A DNA stretch of 27,996 nt from CAYMWF01 sp964394085 [NCBI: uncultured Gemmatimonadota bacterium] (GCA_964394085.1 CAYMWF010000063.1:1-27996), one strand, 5' to 3'; shown: positions 16,123-23,883, numbered from the stretch's first letter. Program-made: numbers and translations. The notes: generated from the sequence alone by a model not told the origin.

Positions 16123-17991
16123 TTGAATCAGATTCAAAAAGCCCGACGATTAAATTTCAAAACGGCAACCTCCGCCGGACTCGCCCTTGCCGGAAGAGTG
16201 ATTTCTAAATTCCACGTTAAAAAACCTCTCCCCGGTGTCGTTATCATTTTCGCGACGATTGCTCCGTTAACCGCCGGGACGATCCGAGTGCCCGCTGAAA
16301 AGGCGACTATCCAGGAAGGGATCGATACCGCAGATCCGGGCGATACCGTGCTCGTCGCTGCCGGAACTTATTCCGGTGAAAACAACAGGGAACTCGATTA
16401 CGACGGGAAAGGGATCGTCCTCCTCTCGGAAGAAGGGGCCGAGGTCACGAAAATCCATTGCGGCGGGGAAACCGGCGGGGTGATCTTTGAAAACGGAGAA
16501 ACAGCCGATGCCGTGCTTTCCGGGTTTACCATATGCAACGGCAATACGGCCAAGGGCGGAGGCATCATCTTCGAAAACGGGAGCTCACCTCGGGTGGAAT
16601 CGTGCGTAATCGAAAGCTGCACCGTCAATATTTATGGCGGGGGCGTGTCCTGCACCGGATCATCCCCGGTTTTCGACAATTGCACAATCCGGTATAACAT
16701 AGCGGTAGACTGCAGCGGAGCCGGCATTTCGATAAACGAGCACTCAGCGCCTGTTTTCAAGTACTGTTCTGTATATGGAAACCTGATCACGGGAACGTGA
16801 GCCGGCTGCAACGGCGGCGGGGTCTGCTGCACCGAAAAGTCATCACCAACCTTCGTGGGCTGTTCGATCACCGGTAACACGGCCCTCGATTACGGCGGAG
16901 GTTTTTCATGCTCGGATGAATCGGAACCGGAGCTGTCCGGGTGCGTCCTGTCGGGGAATACGTCGAGCGGGGGCGGCGGCATCTTTATCAACAACCGTTC
17001 CAACCCGAGACTGACCGCATGTTCGATAGATTCGAATACAGCCGAATACTCCGGCGGCGGCATCTACTGCAGCAACGGCAGCCTGACGGCGGAGAACTGC
17101 TCGATCTCGGACAATTTCACGGAAAGGAACGGAGGGGGCGTCTACGGTATCGGCGCCGATGCTGCTTTTTCGGCCTGCACGGTTAACCGCAATACTGCCG
17201 ATTTTCACGGAGGCGGAGTCCAGTTCGCGAGCAATTCGGAATTCCGCCTGACCAATTGCACCATCGCAGAGAATTCAACCGAAAAAAATGGCGGCGGAGT
17301 CAGGATTACCGGAACTGTTGCAAACCTGGTCTGCTGCACCATCGCGGAGAATGCGGCCGCCGGAGTCGGCGGCGGCGTCTCAGGCGAGTATTCGGAAATC
17401 TCAATCCTTAACTGTATCTCCTGGGGAAACGGCGACGACGAGCTCGATTTCAGCACCTGCGACACGACAGTAACCTACTGCGATGTGGCAGGAGGCTGGC
17501 CCGGTGAGGGAAACATCGACGAGGATCCGCGTTTCACAGGCGTCGGGAACTACCACATCCTCGAAAGTTCACCCTGCATGAACAGCGGCACTTCGGTCGG
17601 CGCGCCGTCGTTGGATATTGACGGAGATCCACGCCCTTGGGGGCCGGAAGTCGATATAGGCTCCGATGAAGTGAGATATGAGGTTATCGATAGTCGGGAT
17701 TCCGGGAGGGCCTCGAGCTCCGGCTCCGGTCTGCTCCCGCCTCCCAGGCCCAATCCTTGTAACCCGGTTGTTATTTTCCCCTATACGGTCAGTAAGGGGT
17801 ATACGGCCCGGCTGACAATATACGATCAGACCGGAAAGCTGCTTGCCGTCCTTGCGGACGGTGTCCGCGGACCGGGAAACCATTCGGCAGCCTGGGAACC
17901 TCGCGACAGACCCTCGGGTGTTTACATCTGTCGTCTCCAGTTGACTCCAGGCGGCGAAATCCTGACCCGCAGGTTCGTAATAGTGAAGTGA
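16123..17991 (+). CDS. Secreted right-handed beta-helix protein with an in-frame TGA (putative selenoprotein, UxxC) and FlgD-like C-terminus
   Basis: One reading frame of 622 residues, interrupted once by TGA at 16798-16800 (codon 226); coding character and repeats continue unchanged in the same frame. A hydrophobic export segment (38-52, ending PLTAG) leads into a pectate-lyase-like opening (TIQEGIDTADPGDTVLVAAGTY). Then come about ten rungs of 25-27 residues with the pattern C.I..N.A...GGG..., and a C-terminal FlgD-like module (PNPCNP ... SGVYICRL ... VIVK) like that of the 4331 gene. The TGA sits in Thr-Sec-Ala-Gly-Cys in a rung turn about five residues longer than its neighbours. I infer a selenocysteine redox motif. 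A nonsense mutation is the alternative, with a truncated protein ending at 16800. The start is TTG at 16123, eight bases after GGAGG (16110-16114). GTG at 16198 gives a more classical signal peptide but a poor ribosome site. Confidence 0.7.
16798..16830 (+). promoter_or_regulatory. Candidate Sec codon and SECIS-like hairpin in the beta-helix gene
   Basis: After the TGA (16798-16800), GCGGC (16814-16818) pairs with GCTGC (16826-16830), one pair being G-U, around the 7-nt loop GGGGTCT. The loop begins 18 bases after the TGA. In E. coli fdhF the loop AGGUCU begins about 17 bases after UGA. Bacterial SECIS elements need an apical loop starting with G-rich bases 16-37 nt downstream. The stem is short and the region GC-rich, so chance pairing is possible. 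Confidence 0.5.
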
Positions 17992-18012
17992 CGGAAGGCT
18001 GCATCCGCAAAC

Positions 18013-18852
18013 TCAATCCTCCCCAAGCTCCGATTTACCCGCCTTGATATCGAACTTCAACAGATCGCAGTTCCACACCTCGCTGCCGAAATCACCTATC
18101 TGCATGCGGATGCGATAGTCATTACCCGGCGGTATGTTGCCCGGGAAGTAGAGGGCGGGATAACCGGTCGCGGCCTGACCGGGAAGCAGGGTGAAAGTTG
18201 CCGGTCCCAGCACAGGGGCTTCGGTAAGCAGCGAATGATCGGGCAATATCACGTCCGCCCAGATATCGAAGGTTACGGGCTGCTCGCCCCAATTCTTCAA
18301 ATCGACGCTGAACTCGAAAATCCCTCCGCGCATCACTTCGGCATCCGTTCTGTCGAGAACCAGCGACACGTCGAAAAGGTGCGCTTCGATCGCCTGGATC
18401 AATTCATTTTCATCGTAGCCGATCGCATCATAAATAACGATGAAGCCCTGGTCGGTAAGGGTGTTCTGCGGTATGTAGCCGTGGCTGTATTTCCAGTAGG
18501 ATTCGGACGGCTCTGGATCGTGAACGACAGGATGGGTCAGGTTGAATTCGTTTATCCACTCCTCTGCCACCTCGTACGACTGACGCGTCATCGCAAATAC
18601 GAGTATGCCGCGATCCCTGTAAACCTGCCAGATGTTCTGTTCGAGCAGTGGAGCCTCCACCCTGCATCCGGCTCACGTGTCTTTGAAAAGATTGACCAGG
18701 ACGAGTTTCCCCTCGTAGTCATATAACCTGTAAGACGTTCCGTAAGGGTCTAGCAAAGTCCAGTCGTCGGTAAGATCCCCCAGCTCGTAAGCGCCAGCAT
18801 ACACGGCGAAGAGTATTGCCGTCAGTAGAATCGCCAAGGTTCTGTTCAGCAT
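18013..18852 (-). CDS. TlpA/AhpC-like thioredoxin-fold selenoprotein (UxxC) with C-terminal Ig-like domain
   Basis: A 279-residue exported thioredoxin-like protein with an in-frame TGA at 18673-18675 (codon 60). Reading through joins a signal peptide and first strands (MLNRTLAILLTAILF, then EGKLVLVNLFKDT) to AGCRVEAPLLEQ and the rest of the fold. The TGA lies exactly where TlpA-type proteins have the first Cys of CxxC (N-F-W-A-T-W-C-G-P-C), giving Sec60-Ala-Gly-Cys63. The fold continues with a cis-Pro segment (HGYIPQNTLTDQG) to about residue 170. A beta-rich domain (about 175-279: FSVDLKNWGEQPVTFDIWADV) resembles CARDB-type Ig domains. It probably acts as a periplasmic or extracellular thiol/selenol oxidoreductase. 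The start at 18852 follows GGAGAG by six bases; an upstream in-frame ATG lacks this. It ends 21 bases from the convergent beta-helix gene. Confidence 0.82.
18645..18675 (-). promoter_or_regulatory. Sec codon and SECIS-like hairpin in the thioredoxin-like gene
   Basis: Minus strand: TGA at 18675-18673, then a hairpin at 18665-18645. GCA pairs with TGC at the base, two G residues are bulged, GTGG pairs with CCAC, and the apical loop is AGGCT (A-T may also pair, leaving GGC). The loop begins 17 nt after the TGA, as in the fdhF SECIS (loop AGGUCU). Bulge and loop placement fit a bacterial SECIS. Confidence 0.62.
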
Positions 18853-18971
18853 GGGTCTCTCCAATCCTGCCATTCCATTCGTTGCACCCGGAACCGGATC
18901 CGCCAGCTGCACCAGCCAGCGGCCCGGCGGTTAAGCTGCGGAGGAACTCCGTCAGCTTCAAGCGCCGTCTC

Positions 18972-18996
18972 GGAAAGCTGCGCAAGTCAGCTTTCC
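18972..18996. repeat. Perfect 9-bp hairpin upstream of the selenoprotein thioredoxin gene
   Basis: GGAAAGCTG (18972-18980) and CAGCTTTCC (18988-18996) flank a 7-nt loop. It lies 120-144 bases upstream of the thioredoxin-like start on the minus strand and could be in that gene's leader. No T run on either strand. Confidence 0.6.
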
Positions 18997-19300
18997 AAAT
19001 AATTACACGGGATCGGAGGAAGATCAAGCTACGGGGAAGGTTTATCCATCCGCAAACAAGGACCACCAATCGCAGTCGGACCTGTTTCAAACGAAATCCC
19101 GGGTTCCGAAAATCCGAAAAAGACGGAATCGAAAAAAATTAGACCTGTCCCATTTAAAGAACCAAAAAAAAGAACTTTAACCCCAGGAATTCCAGCACGA
19201 ACCAGGCGAAGAGGGAGCGCCTTTCCGCCCGGAGGACATAGCGGAGTCATCCGGAAGGCAGGGGGAATGGAATGGGCGACACTTCCCGGGCGCAGGATAA

Positions 19301-19388
19301 GAAACGCTGATGTTTGAGCTGCTGCAGGGCGGAAAGCTGCGAGCAGGTGCGAGCAGCTAGTGATGGGAGCAGCGAGTTTCAGCGTTTC
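19301..19388. repeat. Nested three-stem inverted repeat (possible structured RNA or cruciform)
   Basis: Three concentric pairs: GAAACGCTGA (19301-19310) with TCAGCGTTTC (19379-19388), 10 of 10; GCTGCT (19318-19323) with AGCAGC (19368-19373); AGCTGC (19335-19340) with GCAGCT (19353-19358) around a 12-nt loop. Together they make an 88-nt hairpin with internal loops. The element is strand-symmetric, so orientation is unknown. Confidence 0.6.
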
Positions 19389-19500
19389 ACGGAGCGAGGG
19401 TCAGCAGAGCCGGATGAGGGGCTCATCTGCCGGTCAAACCCCTGTTGCCCGGATTCCTTTTGCCTGGTTTCCGTGCCGGCCAATCCGGGTTGAGTCAAGT

Positions 19501-19558
19501 CCGGAGGGAACCTGTCACTTATTCCACCACCGGAGGGAGCCGATCATTTATTCCTCAA
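19501..19558 (+). repeat. Two-copy 29-bp imperfect tandem repeat
   Basis: Units 19501-19529 and 19530-19558 both begin CCGGAGGGA and share TTATTCC; 23 of 29 positions agree. No spacers or further copies, so this is not a CRISPR. Non-coding by every criterion available here. Confidence 0.7.
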
Positions 19559-19614
19559 TGAGGCGGATATCTCCCCGGTCGTCCATGGGTATAAATCGAA
19601 TCCACCCGGAAGCC

Positions 19615-19649
19615 GTGTAAAATTGTCAATCGGATTGACAATTTTACAC
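19615..19649. repeat. 35-bp perfect palindrome with a one-base centre
   Basis: The 17-base arm GTGTAAAATTGTCAATC (19615-19631) is repeated exactly in inverted form at 19633-19649, with a single G between. It contains TTGACA on one strand and TTGTCAA on the other, but no paired -10. It could be a dimeric repressor operator, a transposon or REP-type end, or a bidirectional hairpin terminator. Confidence 0.8.
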
Positions 19650-19834
19650 GAGTGAGTCTGCATCCCCGCAGGACAGCATATGCTTCTCGCGCTGCGCCGC
19701 AAAAAGAGAACTGCAAAGTGGATTCCGATCATGAGCTCCCGGTCGCAATAAAAGTAACACGGACTTCGGTGGACGATTCTCAACCGTATTTCCAGAAAAC
19801 GCCGGCAACATCGAAAGCATCAGGCACGAACATC

Positions 19835-19862
19835 TTGACACCGGCGGGATTGCGGATAGAAT
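19835..19862 (+). promoter_or_regulatory. Predicted promoter of the acyl-CoA synthetase gene
   Basis: Consensus -35 TTGACA (19835-19840), a 16-nt spacer and -10 TAGAAT (19857-19862). The leader to the start codon at 19945 is about 75 nt. Confidence 0.6.
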
Positions 19863-19944
19863 TGCGGGATACAGGTTGAAACGCCGGGTGAAGGCCTGAA
19901 GCCTGCTTCCCTTTTCCGATCAATATTCAGAGAGGATGGTTCCG

Positions 19945-21735
19945 ATGGCTCCCAAAAGCGTAATAGAAATGCTGAATGACACTGTAAATAAATACCCCGA
20001 ACACCCCGCGGTAAGCAGCAAGAAGGACGGGATCTGGCACGATAAGAGCTGGACCGAGGTTCAGGAGATCTCGCGTAAGATTGCCGGAGGTCTCATCTCC
20101 CGGGGATTCGGAGCGGGAGATCGAGGGGCCATCATATCCAATACGCGGGAAGAATGGTTCTTCGCCGACCTCGGAATCGTCCACTCGGCAGGAGTGAGCA
20201 TACCCGTGTACCCGTCGAACCTGCCGGATGAATGCTTTTACATACTCGACAACTCCGAATCGTCGATAGTATTCGTCGAAGATGCGGTCCAGCTTGAAAA
20301 AATCGAATCGATCCGGGACAGGCTTCCTTTGCTGAAGGAAATCTTCATCATCAATGATTCTGATAAGAAACCGGGCGTGACGTCTCTGGCGGACCTGGTA
20401 AACGAAGGTGCGACATTTCTCGAATCGAACAGGGAAGTTCTGACCGAGCGCGCCGCCGGTATCGATGAGGATACTCTGCTTACATTCATATATACGAGCG
20501 GTACGACAGGGCCGCCTAAAGGCGTGGTGCTTACACACAAGGTGTTTACCAGGGGAGCGCCGGCAATAATAAATTCATACCCGATTTCCACGGAGGATGA
20601 TCAGCTTCTCTTCCTTCCGCTGGCGCACTCTTTCGCCAAGATGCTGACATTCAGCATAATCCCGCTGGGTTCAAGGACCTATTTTGCGGAATCCCTCGAG
20701 AAGGTTGTTGACAATATCGCCGAAACGAATCCGTCCTGGTTGGCCGCGGTGCCTAGAATTTACGAAAAAATCTATCAGAAAGCGATGACCGGAGCGGAAG
20801 AAGCAGGTGGTTTGAAACAGAAAATTTTCGGATGGGCATCCGAAATCGCCAGCAAAAAGAGCCGACTCGAGCAGGCGGGAGACTACGTTCCGTTCCTCCT
20901 GAAGTTTCAGCATTCTCTCGCGGATAAACTGGTATATTCAAAAATTCGCGCTCTTTTCGGAACCCGATTCAGGTTTTCGGTTTCGGGCGGTGCCCCCTTG
21001 TCCACGGATATCGCCCACTGGTTCGCCGGTGCCGGTGTAACAATCTGCGAAGGGTACGGCTTGACCGAAACGAATTCGATGACCTCGGCGAACCGCCCTG
21101 AAGATAACAGGATAGGAACTGCAGGGATTGCATGGCCGGGCGTGGAGGTTAAGGCGGCGGATGATGGTGAACTGCTTATCAAGGGTCCTACCAACCTCAA
21201 GGAGTATTTCAAAGATCCCGAAGCGACCGCTGAAGTTCTCAAAGACGGGTGGCTCCATACCGGAGACATCGGCGAAGTCGATGGTGACGGTTTCATCAAG
21301 ATCACCGATCGGAAAAAGGATATCATCGTTACCGCGGGCGGTAAGAACATCGCACCCCAGAACATAGAAAACCTGATGAAGACATCGCCGTTCATCAGCC
21401 AGGTTATGGTTCATGGAGACAAACGCAAGTTCCTCACGGCTCTCATTACCTGCGACGAAGAATATATTACCGGCTGGGCAGAAAAATCAGGACTTTCCTC
21501 CAGCGGAATGACCGAGCTTGCAAACAATGACAAGCTGATCGCCGCACTGGATGATGAAGTGAAACGATTCAACGAGCAGCTTCCGTCATATTCGACGATC
21601 AAACGGTTCAGACTGCTGAAGCAGGATTTCGCACAGGAAACCGGGGAGCTCACTCCCAGCCTCAAGGTGAAGCGTAAAGTCGTCACGGATAAATTCATGG
21701 ATCTAATCGATGATATGTATTCGGATGTAAAATAA
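19945..21735 (+). CDS. Long-chain fatty acid-CoA ligase (AMP-forming, bacterial ACSBG/FadD15-like)
   Basis: A 596-residue adenylate-forming enzyme that activates fatty acids to acyl-CoA via acyl-AMP. Visible motifs are the P-loop-like YTSGTTGPPKGV (about residues 183-194), the A5 motif EGYGLTETN, and the A7/A8 hinge HTGDIGEVDGDGFIKITDRKKDIIVTAGG with Lys-rich KDII. The C-terminal PxNIEN block is also present. Length is right for the long-chain class. The start is placed at the second ATG (19945), because GAGAGG (19930-19935) abuts the first ATG (19936) but lies nine bases from the second. It has its own promoter. Together with the acyl-CoA dehydrogenase and the OYE-type reductase it suggests fatty-acid metabolism, although the genes are not in one operon. 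Confidence 0.93.
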   Translation: MAPKSVIEMLNDTVNKYPEHPAVSSKKDGIWHDKSWTEVQEISRKIAGGLISRGFGAGDRGAIISNTREEWFFADLGIVHSAGVSIPVYPSNLPDECFYILDNSESSIVFVEDAVQLEKIESIRDRLPLLKEIFIINDSDKKPGVTSLADLVNEGATFLESNREVLTERAAGIDEDTLLTFIYTSGTTGPPKGVVLTHKVFTRGAPAIINSYPISTEDDQLLFLPLAHSFAKMLTFSIIPLGSRTYFAESLEKVVDNIAETNPSWLAAVPRIYEKIYQKAMTGAEEAGGLKQKIFGWASEIASKKSRLEQAGDYVPFLLKFQHSLADKLVYSKIRALFGTRFRFSVSGGAPLSTDIAHWFAGAGVTICEGYGLTETNSMTSANRPEDNRIGTAGIAWPGVEVKAADDGELLIKGPTNLKEYFKDPEATAEVLKDGWLHTGDIGEVDGDGFIKITDRKKDIIVTAGGKNIAPQNIENLMKTSPFISQVMVHGDKRKFLTALITCDEEYITGWAEKSGLSSSGMTELANNDKLIAALDDEVKRFNEQLPSYSTIKRFRLLKQDFAQETGELTPSLKVKRKVVTDKFMDLIDDMYSDVK

Positions 21736-21803
21736 AACCTCTCTCCGGTCCCGCCCGGATCGCCTGTCGACGAGCACGAAACGATACAAAATCGCAAAGC
21801 TTG

Positions 21804-21860
21804 GGTGCGGGTTGAAATTAATCTGAGCGCGAAGGTGGCAGATTAAAATTAACCCGCACC
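21804..21860. repeat. 22-bp inverted repeat with 13-nt spacer downstream of the acyl-CoA synthetase
   Basis: The left arm 21804-21825 starts GGTGCGGGTT and ends TTAATCTG. The right arm 21839-21860 is its inverse with 3 mismatches. It lies 68 bases after the stop codon at 21735 and may act as a hairpin terminator without a T run, or be a mobile palindromic element. Confidence 0.65.
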
Positions 21861-21871
21861 TTAAGGGTTCG

Positions 21872-21892
21872 ACACGCAACCTGGATGCGTGT
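21872..21892. repeat. Perfect 7-bp hairpin before the ThyX-like gene
   Basis: ACACGCA (21872-21878) and TGCGTGT (21886-21892) flank the loop ACCTGGA. It lies between the larger inverted repeat and the 22024 gene; no convincing promoter was found in the remaining gap. Confidence 0.5.
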
Positions 21893-22023
21893 TCCCGGAA
21901 AACGTGAACAGAATGCGTCCGGCCTCATCAGGCAACTCAGGTCGAAACTTTTCAGGGAGCGTCTGCCGGCGGATTTGACGGATCTGCATGCGCTCGACCG
22001 GTAACGGCCTCGGGAGTATGAAA

Positions 22024-23832
22024 ATGCTGGAAATCACCCTCGCGGGTTTCAATATCGACCGGGAGATAATCGACGGAGCTTTTTCCCTGCTGCGACGCGC
22101 CGCGAATCATCTGCATTCAGCGGCGACGGTATCGAGAGACGGAACGGATGAGGCTTCGACGGATTTGATGGGTGAGCTCACACATTTCCTCGACCGGGCA
22201 ACGCCGACGCCGGAGACCCTTTCAGCGGCTTACGCCCGGATCAGCCGGGACCCGCGGGGTGTCGCCGCGCTGAGACGGGCAGCCAGGGAAGAGGTGCGAA
22301 AAGCACGGCGATCCAACAGAACGATAGTTTTCGGCATGGGACACTTCTCCGTGGCCGAGCATGCCGTTTTCAACTTCGATGTCACGGGTATCTCCCGTCT
22401 TGCAGTAGAAGAGCTGGAGCAGAGGCGCCTCGCCAGCTTCACCGAAAAGAGCCAGCGTTACATCACGCTCGAGCCCGAGTTCGTTTTACCCGCGGAGGTG
22501 CTGGAGCCTGAACTGACGGCTGAAAGGGACGCGCTTTCAAAAGGCGCGGTGGAATTTTTCCGGTTCTATCACAGGGCGGCACCGGTGGTGCAGCGATTCC
22601 TGTCGGAAAGGGACGCCGACCGGTTTCCAGCCGAATCGAGAAAGCTCGCTCTCAGGCGTTCAGGCGACCCGCCGGAGCGGCTCCGCTTTATCAGGCGCGA
22701 GTTGAAAGAGTCGGGTATATCGCCGGAATCCACCCGATCGACAATCGAGGAGTTGAAACGAATCCACGGCATCGCCCGGGAGGACGCGAGATACGTTTTG
22801 AGCCTCGCCACCCCCGCCCAGCTCGGGATGACGGCCAACGCCCGAATACTCGAGCACACGATCCGCCGTTTCTCCGGTCACCCGCTCGAGGAGGTCCGGC
22901 GCCTGGGAGCCCGATTGTATGAAGTGGTGACGGATGTCGCCCCCTCACTGGTGATCCTGGCCGATTCGGAAGGATTCGAGGAGCTTACCGGTCAGAAAGC
23001 GGAGGATACATGGTACAAAACCGAACGGGAAAGTATCCGGCGGGCAGCCTCGACGGCCTGGTCCTCGATTGAGCTCGATCGGCCGGAGCAAAGTGAATCG
23101 GAAGCCGAACTGGAACCTCCTCCCCGCGATACGACTGCAAGGGAAGTGAGAACGGGAATCGAGCCGGAGCAGCTCGGGGATGTTATTCTGGCGGACTGGA
23201 CAACGGAGCCGGATGTCAAGGTGGCTTCAGCTCTTTTACAGTCGGGGGGGCGATTCGGATACCTTGATTCCCTCTTCGCGGCGCAGGAACTTGAGAACAG
23301 GGGGAGGCTGGAGGATTTCCTTCTCGATTGTCTTCGGGACCTTGGGAAACACGACCCTTTTCCGAGGGAGTTCGAAGAAGTCCATTTCTCGTTTGAAATC
23401 GTGATGAGCAGCAGCTGCTACGCCCAGTTCAAGCGGCACAGGATGATGACCCTCCTGCCGCAGCCCTACGATCCAGCCCTTGGTTTCACCATCCCGGAAA
23501 GCCTTGCCGATGCAGGATTAGAAAAAGAGTACTCTTCTCACCTCGAAAAAGCATCCGGTATATTTTCGGATGCGGCGCCGCGACTCGGCCGCGCCGCGGA
23601 ATATTTTCTCACGAACGGCCACCGCCGCAGGATAAGGGCGAATATAAACGCAAGAGAGCTTGCGCACATATCGAGGCTCAGGATGGATGAACACGCCCAG
23701 TGGGACATCCGGAGAATCAGCAGCGACATGATATCACTGGCCCGCCGGAAAGCACCGGCCGTTACAGCCCTTTTCTGCGGGAAGGACGCTTTCGACCGCC
23801 GGAGGTCCGGGCTTTTCGAAAATCAGGATTAG
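22024..23832 (+). CDS. thyX: Tandem-domain ThyX-like flavin-dependent thymidylate synthase
   Basis: A 602-residue protein with two ThyX-like halves; ordinary ThyX is about 220-250 residues and acts as a tetramer. The first half has EQRRLASFTEKSQRY (about residue 130), keeping the Ser..Glu.Ser.Arg part of the ThyX signature but not the RHR, and later NARILEHTIRRF...EEVRRL. The second half has FKRHRMMTLLPQPY (about residue 468), keeping RHR but not the Ser/Arg end, and NARELAHISRLRMDEHAQWDIR. The signature is thus split between the halves, so one chain may build active sites from both. I recall a double-length ThyX in Chlamydia. It would make dTMP from dUMP using FAD and methylene-tetrahydrofolate, if active. 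The start is the second ATG of ATGAAAATG (22024), seven bases after GGGAG. Confidence 0.85.
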   Translation: MLEITLAGFNIDREIIDGAFSLLRRAANHLHSAATVSRDGTDEASTDLMGELTHFLDRATPTPETLSAAYARISRDPRGVAALRRAAREEVRKARRSNRTIVFGMGHFSVAEHAVFNFDVTGISRLAVEELEQRRLASFTEKSQRYITLEPEFVLPAEVLEPELTAERDALSKGAVEFFRFYHRAAPVVQRFLSERDADRFPAESRKLALRRSGDPPERLRFIRRELKESGISPESTRSTIEELKRIHGIAREDARYVLSLATPAQLGMTANARILEHTIRRFSGHPLEEVRRLGARLYEVVTDVAPSLVILADSEGFEELTGQKAEDTWYKTERESIRRAASTAWSSIELDRPEQSESEAELEPPPRDTTAREVRTGIEPEQLGDVILADWTTEPDVKVASALLQSGGRFGYLDSLFAAQELENRGRLEDFLLDCLRDLGKHDPFPREFEEVHFSFEIVMSSSCYAQFKRHRMMTLLPQPYDPALGFTIPESLADAGLEKEYSSHLEKASGIFSDAAPRLGRAAEYFLTNGHRRRIRANINARELAHISRLRMDEHAQWDIRRISSDMISLARRKAPAVTALFCGKDAFDRRRSGLFENQD

Positions 23833-23883
23833 CAATAACGCTGGCGGAATACCTGCGATGCCGGACCGTTCAGACCGAAGAGG

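Larger units (their letters stand above)
18853..19944. other. Gene-free, hairpin-rich intergenic region of about 1.1 kb
   Basis: No reading frame here has credible protein features. I saw no rRNA, no tRNA (a tRNA-Sec was looked for) and no transposase remnant. Contents from left to right: a perfect hairpin (18972-18996); an A-rich stretch with a TTAAAG/CTTTAA repeat (19154-19180); an 88-base nested inverted structure (19301-19388); a 29-bp tandem duplication (19501-19558); a 35-bp palindrome (19615-19649); and the promoter of the acyl-CoA synthetase (19835-19862). The 12-mer CGGAAAGCTGCG occurs twice (18971-18982 and 19330-19341). Decayed mobile DNA or an unannotated structured RNA are both possible. 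Confidence 0.6.

Noticed and set aside
16798-16800. Simple nonsense mutation making the beta-helix gene a pseudogene
   Set aside because: Not fully excluded, but the identical T-TGA-A-G-C context in the neighbouring thioredoxin gene, the unchanged coding quality downstream and the loop insertion favour recoding. There are no other stops or frameshifts in 622 codons.
19095-19125. tRNA T-arm-like stretch (GGGTTCCGAAAATCC)
   Set aside because: The loop has an extra base, no acceptor or anticodon arm can be built, and there is no CCA; not a tRNA or tRNA-Sec.
19501-19558. CRISPR array
   Set aside because: Only two directly abutting imperfect copies, no spacers and no cas genes.
19360-19879. Small plus-strand frames in the 18.9-19.9 kb gap
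   Set aside because: No ribosome sites, no recognisable motifs, and they run through the tandem repeat and palindrome.
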